From Acanthaster planci (taxonomy: Eukaryota > Echinodermata > Asteroidea > Valvatida > Acanthasteridae): a DNA stretch of 62,000 bases. Positions within the stretch are counted from its first letter, which is position 1. Every line of letters begins with the position of its first letter. The notes under the pieces were generated by a model that did not search any database, had not been told where the DNA came from, and saw only the letters and a list, made by a program, of their open reading frames with translations. This document shows positions 1 through 11,133 of this stretch, in pieces. The translations under genes and the position numbers were made by a program. Location of the stretch: contig NW_019091528.1 of the NCBI RefSeq assembly GCF_001949145.1, forward strand, positions 561,001 to 623,000. Reading direction: 5' to 3'.

Positions 1-1891
1 GCTACGACTTACTTGTATTTACATATTGATGAAAAAGGTCGTACAGAGTAAAAAAAGAATTTCACAAAGAGTGGTTTAGTTTCAGCTACCTGTATGTCAA
101 TAATTTATCGAGGTAAGCAATTAATCGCCACACCTTAAAGGACGCAAGTCGGAAATTTGAATTTTTCCCCCATCAAGGTTATGCGCAGTAATACAAAAGC
201 ATTTTTTTAAAAAGTGGATTGGTTTCAGCTACACGTATCTAAACTTCAATTCCTGTCTTCAGTACAACAGTGACGAACTCTCATCAATAATGGAGAGCTG
301 AATATCTTGGTTTTACCCTCGCCCTAGAGGTGTCAATTCATTGAATTTAATATGTCGGGGCACAACCTACTTTTGGCAACACGGGGGAGAATACAATCGC
401 CTTCAACTCTGGTGTTAACATAAACACTTTCATAATACCTTCATGATTCTGAGCTAGCCCAATTGCATCTAAATGCATTCAAAACCTGCGATTTTCTTAA
501 GTCTGAATCTTTGAGAAGGTGCACAACATCCTTCAGTAACCAACCTTCTTTGCAAAGCAGTAATTGGTCCTTCACACAACTAGCAAGACGACACTTCTCC
601 ATCACAAACATGGCGTCATTTACAAACTGTGCATTTGCAAAAGGAGAATAAAAATTCTTGAGGCTACTTCTGAAGATGGTATAAAGTATTTAAGACGAAG
701 GAGGATATTTCCCAACTCTGAAATTCAGTTTCTAGGAGTACAATGATTAAAAAATTTACAAATCTGTACAAAGATTAGAAATGAAATGCAAAGATTTGCC
801 AATTTCCCTTCCAAAGGGACATGTTCAAGTCTGATGTTTTGCTCGAGTTGACTGGTGTGTACAATGGCCAAAAAAAAGACACCTCCCTGTGACAAATTAG
901 CAACCTCAATCATTGTAGAGTGAATGTGATTGCTCATTTTCATCCACATTTCAGAATTGACAGTAATTTTGGATCAAAGTCCTAGCCAAATCGGTAAAAA
1001 AGGGAAAGCTTGAATCCATACCAGTGAAAAGTTCAAGTTCTGACTTCAATTTAAACAACAGCCCCTTCTGGTGTTGATTTTTTTTGGGGGGGGAGCTTGA
1101 AGCCATTTTTTAAATTTGGGCTTCATCTCCTACTCTGGCCTCAATTTTGGCTTTAAATTAATTTTCAACATTTCAGGAACACAGTAAAAAATCTCCAAAC
1201 TTTGTTCCTACATTAGACTATTGAACATTTCTGCAACAAAAAATAAAGAAACTGCATTGAAACAGGTGGCTTTCTTTTGGAAAACAAAGTTCAGGAAAAT
1301 AAAAGGCAAGAAGCCACATCCTGAGATGATGCTGGGATTCGGAAACATCCCATACCTGGACCTACACCTGGGCCTGGCAAGACTGTTCCCATCATCCAAG
1401 AATGGCATCATTATGGTATTAAAAAATGGGCTAAATTCCCGATCCTCAAGGCTATAGTCAGGCTCAGTCAGGCTTGGATTAGTTGCGGGATTTAGATCTA
1501 CTTTCCTCCCTCTGAACTTTCTGAACAGACTTCGACACTGTAGGGACTTTTTCGTTGACCTTCGACCAGGAAGGAATTAGCCCCATTCAATACGACCCCA
1601 GCAAAGCTGTATACAGCAACATAGATTCACTTGTCACCAGCACCTAACAGGGTGAAGGAAAGGGCTTTATGCCCTCCACAGAAATGTGTAAAGTACAGGT
1701 GTTACAGAGCCTTGTGGGTAATTGACTACCTTAGTGTAAGTCCATTCTGTGCACGTTTCATGGTGAACAAGAAACGGTTGACCCCCATTACTGCTCACAT
1801 TAATTTATGAGGAGTTGAAGAAATTATGTCGCGCAGGCCGACGAAAGCAGGTGGGGATGAATGAACAGCACCGACTCCATCAATCGCATCT
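1..1891. other. 3' UTR and downstream flank of MRG15
   Basis: No protein-coding exon or RNA gene is recognised here. The part next to 1891 must be the MRG15 3' UTR. No clear minus-strand AATAAA was found; a minus-strand ATTAAA near 345-350 is a weak candidate. The rest is AT-rich sequence with short homopolymers, such as a T/G run near 1080. Confidence 0.5.
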
Positions 1892-2061
1892 TCAGAGGGC
1901 CTTGCGGTGGTACTCTGGTGGCGCCGTCTCGTAGTCGCTGGTGCTGAAGAGGGTGGAGGAGTTCTTGTGCAGGTACTTCATGAAGTCTTGCAGGTGGGTC
2001 AGGAGAAGCTGCACGCTCTTCTCGTCCAGCGGGGTGTAGGCCAACAGACTGCCCAGCTTCA
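1892..2061 (-). CDS. MORF4L1: MRG15 coding exon 11, MRG domain C-terminus and stop
   Basis: Encodes residues 281-336, with [20 protein letters not shown] and the conserved tail [13 protein letters not shown], then TGA at 1892-1894. Acceptor gttgcag. The 3' UTR continues toward lower coordinates. Confidence 0.96.
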
Positions 2062-5000
2062 CTGCAACCAGAGAGCCACATCAAAACTGGTGTGTGTAAC
2101 CACCATAACTTCATGACCAGGGGCAAATTTCGTAGAGCTGTTTAAGCACAAAATTTGCTTAAGCATGAAAAACTTGCTTAAAGAACAAAGGTTACCAGCC
2201 CAAACTCTATCTGATTGTCATTCTAACCATAGAGAAAGGACAACCAAAGACACCTCAATGGAGTTTTGGCTGGTTACCTGAATTATCAAGCCAGGTTTTC
2301 TCGTGCTTTAACAAATTTTGTGCTTGAGCAGCTCTACGAAATTGGACCCAGATCTCACAAAACATGTCTTAATGAAGCCCATTTTTTCCGTAAGCTGTGT
2401 TTTGGTAGAGATTGCTTTAATGACTTGTCACTCATTTTTTAGGATGGGACTCAAATGTACAATGTCCCAGTACATCAGGCACTTCTGTGGTATTTAATAA
2501 GGCTTGGATATTTACTGCTATGATTAAGGTCCATTTCTAGATCGGTTCCCATATTCTCCCCTTTACAAAATAATGGAAGGGCAGGGAGCCTCACAAAGTA
2601 TAAGACAAGGCTGCAATTTGGGAAAAAACTCAGGGTTTTTCTCGATCCTTGACCTCCTCTTAAGTTCCTCAGTTTCAAATGCCTATTTTGTAGAATCCAG
2701 TGGCCAGATGTTAAAACGTTAGCCTCAATATTATTAGATGTGTCTGCATCAGAAAATGAAGCTTTGTGGATCTTCAAGGGTCTCAACCCCAGTGACTACA
2801 TCTCTAAAAACTGAAGCCTGGAGATAAAAGACAGAGAGGAAGCCCAGATGTAGAAAAACCCTTCGGATCTTCCAGTCTGCATTCCAGGGCAGGTTGGATC
2901 AGCGACCATTTACGGACCACTGGTCGATTCTCCCTGGTAATCAGTGCACATAATATATCCTGAGTACCGGGTGAAATCAACCAATGGTTGACTAGCTGTC
3001 ACCGATAAAACTTCCAACAATCTATCATGGTCATAAGCCATTAGGTCTCTTTACCGAATAATCTGAGAAAGTGGTGCGCCCCGTAGATTTTACTCAGAGG
3101 TTCATCAGGTCTACTTGCCAGGATCTGTGCAAGTAAATCAAACAATAAAAATATGAGACTCACTTTTTCAAATACTGAGACCTGTACACTATAGTGAAGC
3201 TTAATCTTTTATACCACGTAAAGGCCACTCATAGATGGATTAGTGATTCAAGACAAGTATCTGCAAATTCACCAAAAAAAATGTCATTTCAACTAAACTA
3301 AATTTCACTGTGGATGTTTCATCATATTAAAGTGATTTCTCATTCTCAAGAAGCATGAAAGACGTTGAAATACACCACGTTGAAATACACCATTTTAGTC
3401 TATCCCACTCGTGGAAAAGTACCACATGACTCGACTGAAGTTCATTACAAGGAACTTGGCCTCACGTTATGTAAACCTAGAGCTCCAGCATTTTTATGTG
3501 GTACGTTCAGTGTTGTCGTTAAGACCATCACAAGACCAGTCACAACTGACAGGATGAACAGTGACAGAGGAATGCTGTTGTTGCCTTTCGTTCGAATAGC
3601 TTGTGACTTGAGTTCAGAATGGAGGTCTTGAGATGCTCTTGTGGGGTCTTGTGATAATCATGAGGGGTCCAATGACAATCTTGAGGAGACTTGATGACAA
3701 CAATGGGTATATGACGCTCCACAGCCTCGAAGTATTAACATGATCAGGGTTTGTTTCGTGACCTTCACCTAGCTCCAATCTCACTTGTGTGTAAGCGTGC
3801 TGGCACACTTCTAGTGCAGAATATGCAGAAGTCTGTTGCCGACAACGGGATAGTCCTCAACAAGGCAGGTAGCACCACCAGCCTGGAGTGCACTGAGCTA
3901 CAAGCAGTGCATTCTAACCTCAACAATTGTCAATGCAGAGGTATGCTGCCATGTGCCAGGGGCCAGGCGAACAAATGTTCCAACAACAACATTCTCAAGA
4001 GGGGAAGGGGGAAGGGAGGGGGGATTTCGATGTCTCACCTCGGCGTACTGAGGTCTCTCATATTTATACAGCAGCTGTGTGCCCAGCATGACGTTAAAGT
4101 ACTCCCTCAAGCCCTGGGTTACCTCCACAATGGCACTCTCTCTGGAGGGAACATCAAATAGGTAACGTTAGAACCGATGAGAAACAAACAACTGAGTTAT
4201 CCATTTCAAATTTCATTTTGAGTTGAAATTCTGCATCATGTCGGGCAAATTTTCAAAATGTCCCCGGTTGAATCAGAACTAAATTTGTCTCAAAATGACC
4301 GGGAAATGCTTGAAGGCACCAAACTTAACGGTACACAATTGTTCTGGATGATATTTTCATGATGCAAATTCATTTTCACTGCTGAACTCTTCTCCTTACA
4401 CTTTCATATAATTATCTTGGGATGCTTTAAGGCCACGTTTGAACCCAACACAACACACAGAGTCATCAGTCTTGTCAACTGATGAGCATGTGATTGAACC
4501 CAACACTTCATTTATTCAACATAATTGTTAAATGTGCACCTGAACCTAGAGATCAATGTACTGCCATCTATGTGAGGCTGAAAAGAGAACTTGGCTAAGT
4601 AACATCTATATCTTGATATTTGAGTCCAACAACTACATGTACACGAACTGTGAATGTCTACACTTACTTGGATGGTGTGATATCTTTCTTTGACTTCTTG
4701 TGCTTGACGTAGTCATCCAGGATCGAGTCCACAGTATTCTTGGCAGGTAAATGAAGCAACTGCAGGCCACAAAAAGGACAAAGGGGTGGATAACAAGGGG
4801 AAAATGGCCCAGGGGAATAGGTCAAGGGCAACAAAGTGAAAGGTATAAGTTTAACTGATTTCCTTGAACAAAGTATGAAGTGGTTTATCCAATCTATGAT
4901 GACAGCTACAGCTAGGAATTAACACATATTATCTATATACCCTGTGAACAGACATACATGAATAAACAAAATTAATCTTCACCCTTCACAAAAACCTTTT

Positions 5001-8000
5001 TTAAGGGGAAAAATGAGAAAGCTTCAAAATGACAACACTTTCTTACCATCTTCTGTCTTGTGATGAGGTCCCAGTCATCCACCAAGATCGGCTTCAGCTC
5101 GTCATGAATCTTGACCTTGATCTCCACCTTGTTCACAAAAGATTCCTCCTGAAATCAATTATTGACTTCTTTTCTCTACTGCAAATTCAGTTTGGCTGCA
5201 GAGGGGCAGCACTGCTTGGACATAACAGATTTTGAAAATGTTCCGATCCATCTTCTCAAATTCTACCGTTTTTTTTCTTTGTTCGCGAGCCTTATTACTG
5301 TGTTGCATCAGGCCTTGTGGTTCGCTTCGAACAGTTCCTAACGATAAATGCTTCACATCATCAAAAATAGGACATTTAATGAATTGAGTTTCAGTTATAT
5401 CCTTACTGACAAACACTCAAAGTTGGCAGGGTAAGGAGTGAGCTCTGGCTTGGCCAACTATCAGGCCCTTAGTATCATTCATTTCTACTGACCAATAAAT
5501 CAATCTGTCAATCAATATCTCCATCAGTGTCTAGTAATCAACTGATACACTATCATCTGTTATATAATGCCTTGATTAATCAAACATTAATCTTTAACCG
5601 CCCAATCACTAATCATCTGATCAATACATTATGTATTGATTACAGACTTACGTTCTCCACAGTGGCATCAACCCGTGCCCTTTTCTTCCTGGGTGGCTCT
5701 GGTGTTGGTGTGCTACTGACAGACTCCACGGCAGTTGCGGCTGGAAACAAAAGTCAGAGCCCAGCAATCAGTAACCATCGATGAATAGAAACTAGCAATG
5801 AAGTCCAGAGTTACAGAAACTGACCTCCAGGATACGGCTGGACACATCTGCCAGTGCAGAGACTTCAAAACCATTAAAAGTATCCTCTGTGCAGTACACA
5901 ATGCCTGATAAAACCCTGTACGTGTACAATCTTTTGTTGATAAGGCCAGTGTGAGCAGTTTAATGCACTTCCACATTACACTTCATTTCACATGTACCAT
6001 CTGGTCCCTCAAAACACCTATCACAATTAATAAACACTTCAAAACCCTGCACAGGATATTTTACAATTAACCCCATCCTGCCCAAAAATGTATTACGACT
6101 ACATGGCAAAATGTGTAGATAGCTTAAAGGATCAATTGTATCATGGTCTCAGGCCAGATCTTCAGTTGTTTAAGCTCAACCATGGGTCAGTGTAGACCTG
6201 GATTACACTTAAAACCATCTTCACTGCTCATGGATATATTTTGCAGTGCCTCAAAACACAGACAGTTGTTTTCTGAGGACTTTGAAGGAATGAGGCAATG
6301 GTTACATCTCCAAGGAGCACAGTCAAGAAATAACAGGATTTTGGAGGATCGAGGCTGTATCCAATGTTTAAACAGACAGTTGAAGGATTATACAGGACCC
6401 AGGTTGAATGCTTGGAAAAAAGACCCAGGAAGGGGATTCACAGCACATTCACCACAGGGGGAGAGGGGTGGCACACCTGTCTCAGTTTTGGTCCTCTTAG
6501 TGGGAGGTTTCTCTGCCGAGGGCGTTGGGGCTCGCTCCCTTTCCTTCTCTCTGTCTTTCTCCTTCTCTTTATCCACCTCCTTGGGCTTGTCTGACTTCTT
6601 CTGGGCTCGAGCTCGCTTGGCTTTTCTACAAATAAAATCACAATCAGTTTGGAATGGATTGAGCTCTTCTGAGGGTATGAGATAAAATCTCTGATCTGCA
6701 GACTTCACCCCCCCCGTTAAAATGGCGTTTGACCCCAATGACCCATCCCAAAAATCTACACCGAGAAAACAATTCTTTTTGCGCTTGTTTTTCTCTGTGT
6801 AAGAGATATCTGAATAATAACTAGGGATGGATTTTTGTTTTTTAATTAAAACAATTCAGTTGTAATGTCAAAACTGACAGGTAAATTTTGTTCTGTCCAT
6901 TTTCGATTGCAAAAGGAAAAACTGGCTGTCAACAGATATGAAGTCTCCTGCCGTGTCACTCAAACTTCAGCCTGTGCGCTTGTTTACAAGTATAAAACGA
7001 ACCAGGCGTGGAAACACTTGCAGAAATTTACAGCCACAGCAGAAGCCCTGCTACTGTGACTTACCCCCCTTGACAGTGTTCGCATCTTTTGAATCTTCCA
7101 CAATCCAGGCAAATTTTGAAGGATCCAAAATGACGAAGATCAATGTATCCCCCCTGCGTATGACGTCACGTTAGAGGACGTTTCTTTCTTCCTCTAGGAT
7201 AGGCTCGAGTAAACCTTTTGTGCATTCACTGCAATTCATTTAAAACAGTAAAGAATAGCCTCTGACTCCGCCTTAACGCGAGGGGTCTACAGCAAAGATC
7301 GTATAGCGCTGCAAAGCGGCGCAAGATGGTGAACTTCACCGTGAATACACGTGAAACGTTGTAATCACATAGGCGCCATTTAAGCAAGCAATACACCTGC
7401 GCAATGCACATTAATGCACAGGCGCTGCGGCAGCCACATGCACCTGGTGAGCCTGCGCCCAAGCATTACCGTAAACTGTGCTGGCGTATCGCTTGCTCAA
7501 ATGGCGCCCATGGTAGTTACATCTTTTGGGCAGAGTTATCCATCTTGCGCCTTTGGCGCTATACGATCTTTGGTCTACAGTGACCTTTCTACTCACGCTT
7601 GATGGGCCTGGAAAAGTTCTTTTTGTTTCTGTAGGTTGGCTTCGTTGAATTTGAGCGCTCGACTCTCTGGAACCCATTCGTCCCAGCTGATGCATAAAAG
7701 TAAAGAAATTCATGTCAACACCTCCAGGAATTAGACCATCGGCAATATCAGACTTAGGGAACAGGATAGCATTGTTACACTATCCAAACAATAACAGCAG
7801 CAAATATTGCACAAGGATGCATTGATTTTTGCCTTATCTTCAACAAATTTCTCCATGGGATCATTGTTTTTCCCCATTTAAAAAAATAAAACAGAACCTT
7901 ATACATATGCCTCAGTGAAAAGGAAGCATCATTATTTTCACAGTAAAAAAAACAAAGTATTTGTATACTCACTTTTTATTCCAGCCATTATAATGAATGT

Positions 8001-11000
8001 AGTACTTGACTGTTTTATCTTTGACCACTGCTTTTACACACTGAATAAAAAAATGTAAACACATAAATGAGCTCTTAGCACCAACAGTATGCACTGATAC
8101 AGAAGTTTTTTACAGAAAAATTTAATAACTTGTATTTATTCTTAATATCTATGGATGCAAAACTACACTGGACAGCAAAAGAAACTTGCCACTTCTGTCA
8201 AAGCCCACACATAAAAATTCACTTCATAGAAATAAACAATTTTTGTACAATTTTTGAAACTTGCCTTTGACAGAAGTGGCAAGTTTCTTTTGCTGTCCAG
8301 TGTATTTACTTACTTTTGCTTCATACAGCAGTGGTCCATGAAAACAAAGAACTCTCTCCCCTTATGATAAATAAGAAATAAAAAACTTCAAGATGATGAA
8401 ACTATCAACCCATCTACTAAACAGCATTATCTAACAGGCCTAGGTGAGGGAAGATGGTGGAAAAGATGAATGGCAGTCAGAGAGAACAGAAGAAACAAAT
8501 TCCAAAAGTGGTGCAACATGAACACGATGTGCCTGATGAGGTAAGCTGCCTTGGTTCCATGTGACATATCCTTTACCACTTGACCACACTGTCACTCTGT
8601 CATTGTGATAATTTTTGTTCAGGCCTGTGGTGTAGGCCACGAGCACTGGATCATCTAGATCTGCCAGTTGTGTTATGGTGCCCTCTCACAACTTGTTATC
8701 CGGCTCCCTTAGCAGTAGAGATGCACATCACAACTTGGGGACTGTCCTTGTATTTGGAGAAGTCCCTTTATTTGGGGACAAAACCAGTCCCTGGAAAGAG
8801 AGAATGTCCCTCTAAATGGGGACAAATTTTTTTTCAAGTGGGCATGGGGATCCTACCCTTGCCCTGGGGATCCTTTTAATGCCTTAATTGGATTCAGCAG
8901 AAGAAAACACCAAGGCTGCTGTTTAAAAAAAAATTCTACCATTTACTTCTCCGATTACAAGCAGGAGTCTGTAATGGAACCTAAAGGGTGGGGAAAGACT
9001 GCATCCAAACAATTTTCTGAAAATCAATTCTTTATGATAACAGACATTTAATCACGCGACATTGCACAAAATTCATAAAAACAATTTAAATAACTAAATA
9101 AGAATGGAAAATATGAGAGAAAAAATCGAAAATAGCATGTGGATATTTTTGACCTAAGCACACTTGGGAAAAAATGTCCCCTTTTAAGGAGACATTCTCT
9201 CTTTTAGGGGACTGGTTTTTTGGTCCCAAAATAAGGGGACTTCTCCAAATACACAGGGACAGTCCCCAAATAGTGATGTGCGCCTCTACTGCTTAGGCGC
9301 CGCCATCTTTTCCTCTTATGTGTTGTCGTTACATTAAAGTTGTTACTCTCGTTCCTTAACCACTTGCTGCCGGTTGAAATTTGAAGTTGCAAAACATAAA
9401 ACCGGGTGATTTTCAAGATTTTCCATTTTTAAAATTGTTCAAAAAATCATAGCTTCATTTTATACTGACGTTTACACCCACAAGAGTGACTGTCTGGTGA
9501 CTACTCTAATCTGACAGACAACATCTATTGAAGCCCGAGTATTTCAGCCAGGCCTGCCGCCTTGTAAAAAGAGCCCAGATTGTGTGATGTTATGTAATTT
9601 TCTTTTGTTCCAAAAACTGGCACAGTGCACTACTGGGTCTTTTCAACAGGGGCCAGATTAGTGTGCAGCGGTATGTATCGCTCATCCCTGGAGTGCTGGA
9701 TTGCTTTTGTCCCCGGTGGTAATCCGCTCGTGCTGAAAGCCTGAAAACAGTGATGTAATCTCTCAAAATAATGACGGATTTCCTCCACTATTGACAACTG
9801 AAAAAATATTGGCAATTCCCAGCAGCTCGGTCTTTTGTTCCAAGTGCAATCTTTTGTTACAAGGCCAGCTCTTTTGTCCGGTTTCGGGCCCTGGTTTTGT
9901 GTATAAAGCCTAGTGCCCGAAATGGGGCTCCCAAGCAGCATGTGCTGAAGTCTAGTGTTTGGCTGCAATTCATTCGTACAGTTAGGAGCACCTTTATTTC
10001 ATGTAAGCCAATTTCCCATTTCATCGCCATGTTGCACGAGTAAGTGGAAAAAGCTAAAAGGGAACGAATTTTCAACAACACTAACAATCACGAGCATCTA
10101 TTTAACAAACGTTTCACAACACTGTTGTCATGAATTTGTTCCCCTCAGTTTTAGTCTTCTGAGCTTGCGCACATGAAATGTGAAAAAGGCTTTGTGGTAA
10201 TGATCATGATTATGTGGGTGCCTTGCTGGCTGTTTAATGCAACAATGCAGTCCAAAGTCATGGCAAAATATACACATCACCTGTCATGCCTGTTCACTAT
10301 CCTGACTACGTTCATCATGTTCATTCTGCAGTCATAAAGGTACGCCCCAAATACAGCATCAGCCCCAACTAAACCTGTCCCAACTAGATTGCTGTAGTTG
10401 GGCCGGCCTAACTACAGCACAGAGGTCCAGTGTGCATGCACCCAGCATGTTCCAAAGTCATATTGTTTACAAATACAATGTTATGTCATAGATTAACATG
10501 ATTAACCCCTTCACGCTGGGTTTCTTTTGACCGTGACTGCTGATGCTGGGCTGTTGTATGCCCAGTATGCAAGTGCTGTCCAGCAGCAGGCCCCATTGAA
10601 CCAGCAGCTGCATGGTAATAGACTATATGTGTGGTATGCACTAATCCTCACACAAAGCCGCGGCTGTGGACGCCTCCCGACATGAAGGGGTTAAGTGCCA
10701 TATTTTGCCAAGTGCCAAGTGTGAGAAGCATAAAAATGCCATACACTTGAAAAAGGTTGATAAATTTTCAACAGAAATTGGTCGACAATAGTTAGGCCAG
10801 CCCAACAGCAGCACTGTAGTTGGGACTGTCCCAGCTATAGTTGGGACAGACGCTATAGTTGGGGCGTAACAATGACCTCCATGCACTGACAAATCTATGA
10901 TAATGTTATAAACATGTCCGACACGCATGGCAATACCACTGGTAGGCCTAAATTATGATCAAATGCTTTTTCAGCTTTTCGGTAAATAATGAAACATAAA

Positions 11001-11133
11001 ATTTACGCCTATCACAAAGCCACATCAAAGTAGTATTGATTCATAGTTCGTGCCGGAAGAATGTCAAATAAACACCAAACAGTAAATTAAAACCAAACAG
11101 ACCTTCAGCAAACTTTGTCTTGGGTGGCGCCAT
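1892..11133 (-). CDS. MORF4L1: MRG15 / MORF4-like 1 chromatin adaptor, complete gene (11 coding exons)
   Basis: Joining 11 coding exons gives 336 residues, between the human 323- and 362-residue isoforms. Residues 8-75 are a chromodomain; Tyr23, Tyr43, Trp46 and Trp50 align with the human aromatic cage (Tyr26, Tyr46, Trp49, Trp53) that reads methylated H3K36. Residues 80-128 are a charged Lys/Glu linker. A basic nuclear-localisation-like motif, PPRKKRARV, lies at 144-152. Residues 159-336 form the MRG domain, with motifs [39 protein letters not shown] and PPEYHRKAL at the stop. The family is nuclear and belongs to NuA4/TIP60 acetyltransferase and Sin3/Rpd3S deacetylase complexes, the MRG fold being the protein-docking surface. 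The start has a strong context (AAACATGG), and all introns are GT-AG in compatible phase. It lies head to head with the racemase gene. No frameshift or premature stop is seen; identity is secure. Confidence 0.97.
2126..2343. mobile_element. Inverted-repeat element (MITE) in MRG15 intron 10
   Basis: The ends are near-perfect inverted repeats of about 31 bp (AATTTCGTAGAGCTG... against ...CAGCTCTACGAAATT). A second inner pair (ggttaccagccc at 2192 against ggctggttacc at 2267) makes almost the whole 218 bp palindromic. There is no coding capacity, and no target duplication was certain, so the superfamily is unassigned. Confidence 0.75.
3055..3124 (-). CDS. MORF4L1: MRG15 coding exon 10, MRG domain
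   Basis: Short 70-base exon encoding [20 protein letters not shown] then RLF (residues 258-280). Acceptor cttgcacag, donor gtaaag. It aligns with human ILADHPDAPMSQVYGAPHLL. It was recovered because exon 11 enters in phase 1 and this segment was missing. Confidence 0.93.
4039..4141 (-). CDS. MORF4L1: MRG15 coding exon 9, MRG domain
   Basis: Completes Lys223 and encodes residues 224-257 with the highly conserved [19 protein letters not shown] motif. Acceptor cctccag, donor gtgaga, leaving in phase 0. Confidence 0.96.
4668..4759 (-). CDS. MORF4L1: MRG15 coding exon 8, MRG domain
   Basis: Encodes [20 protein letters not shown] then [10 protein letters not shown] (residues 193-222). The acceptor ctgcag precedes TTG, giving the family's LPAK..VDSIL motif in frame. 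Donor gtaagt in phase 2. Confidence 0.95.
5047..5148 (-). CDS. MORF4L1: MRG15 coding exon 7, MRG domain start
   Basis: Encodes residues 159-192: [20 protein letters not shown] followed by a [12 protein letters not shown] ending. This aligns along its whole length with the start of the human MRG domain. Acceptor atttcag, donor gtaaga, phase 0 at both ends. Confidence 0.96.
5652..5740 (-). CDS. MORF4L1: MRG15 coding exon 6, nuclear-localisation motif
   Basis: Encodes residues 130-158 with the invariant family motif [15 protein letters not shown], a basic nuclear-localisation-like stretch just before the MRG domain. Acceptor gtttccag, donor gtaagt; the frame from exon 5 is kept (phase 1 in, phase 0 out). 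Confidence 0.95.
6477..6625 (-). CDS. MORF4L1: MRG15 coding exon 5, charged linker
   Basis: Joins in phase directly to exon 4 and encodes residues 80-128, rich in Lys, Glu and Arg ([16 protein letters not shown], then alternating KE/RE runs), ending TKRTKTET. Acceptor tttgtag, donor gtgtgc. It corresponds to the variable region between chromodomain and MRG domain in the family and is predicted disordered. Confidence 0.9.
7597..7686 (-). CDS. MORF4L1: MRG15 coding exon 4, chromodomain C-terminal part
   Basis: Completes Asn49 and encodes [13 protein letters not shown] onward to residue 78, containing cage residue Trp50. Acceptor tgcatcag, donor gtgagt, leaving in phase 2. Confidence 0.95.
7973..8040 (-). 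CDS. MORF4L1: MRG15 coding exon 3, chromodomain core
   Basis: Encodes [20 protein letters not shown] then NK (residues 27-48), with cage residues Tyr43 and Trp46. Acceptor ttattcag, donor gtgagt, leaving in phase 2. Confidence 0.95.
8165..8303. mobile_element. Tc1/mariner-like MITE filling half of MRG15 intron 2
   Basis: The arms 8165-8203 and 8265-8303 are a perfect 39-bp inverted repeat starting ACACTGGACAGCAAAAGAAA, separated by 61 bp. The dinucleotide TA at both outer edges fits a Tc1/mariner target site. Perfect arms suggest a young insertion or conversion between arms. It lies in a 273-base intron and starts about 10 bases past the exon 2 donor. Confidence 0.8.
8314..8360 (-). CDS. MORF4L1: MRG15 coding exon 2, chromodomain start
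   Basis: Encodes [15 protein letters not shown] (residues 12-26), including cage residue Tyr23. Acceptor tcataag, donor AAAA/gtaagt; enters in phase 1 and leaves in phase 0. An inverted-repeat element begins about 10 bases past the donor. Confidence 0.95.
8712..9292. mobile_element. PIF/Harbinger-like non-autonomous element, 581 bp
   Basis: Terminal inverted repeats of about 120 bp run inward from both ends, starting GCAGTAGAG and including TTTGGGGACTGTCC and GAGAGAATGTC. Both ends are bordered by TTA (8709-8711 and 9293-9295), the 3-bp target duplication typical of PIF/Harbinger. No transposase frame is present. The superfamily is inferred from the duplication only. Confidence 0.7.
10342..10868. 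mobile_element. Inverted-repeat DNA element interrupted by another element
   Basis: Both ends begin TACGCCCCAA reading inward, and about 80 bp of each end are imperfect inverted repeats with recurring CCCAACTA motifs. The element could be TA-flanked (CGCCCC termini). No transposase frame is seen. Its middle is occupied by a separate TTAA-flanked element at 10506-10690. Confidence 0.7.
10506..10690. mobile_element. piggyBac-like MITE nested in a larger element
   Basis: The segment is bordered on both sides by TTAA (10502-10505 and 10691-10694), and its termini are inverted (CCCCTTCACG... against ...ATGAAGGGG). A TTAA target with CCC-starting termini is the hallmark of piggyBac-like elements. 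At 185 bp it has no coding capacity. Confidence 0.65.
11103..11133 (-). CDS. MORF4L1: MRG15 coding exon 1 (start codon)
   Basis: Encodes [10 protein letters not shown] plus the first base of Gly11. The ATG sits at 11131-11133 in a strong context. The donor is GAAG/gtctgt, a phase 1 intron. It begins like the human protein (MAP, then a short basic stretch before the chromodomain). Confidence 0.93.

Larger units (their letters stand above)
8361..11102 (-). other. MRG15 intron 1 (2.7 kb) carrying two DNA-transposon insertions
   Basis: This is the largest MRG15 intron. It contains the Harbinger-like element at 8712-9292 and the inverted-repeat element at 10342-10868. Between them (9293-10341) I see no exon, RNA gene or repeat that I recognise. 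Confidence 0.7.

Noticed and set aside
6143-6685. 180-codon plus-strand frame rich in Ser/Leu/Phe
   Set aside because: It is opposite the charged MRG15 linker exon; the Lys/Glu-coding strand explains it.
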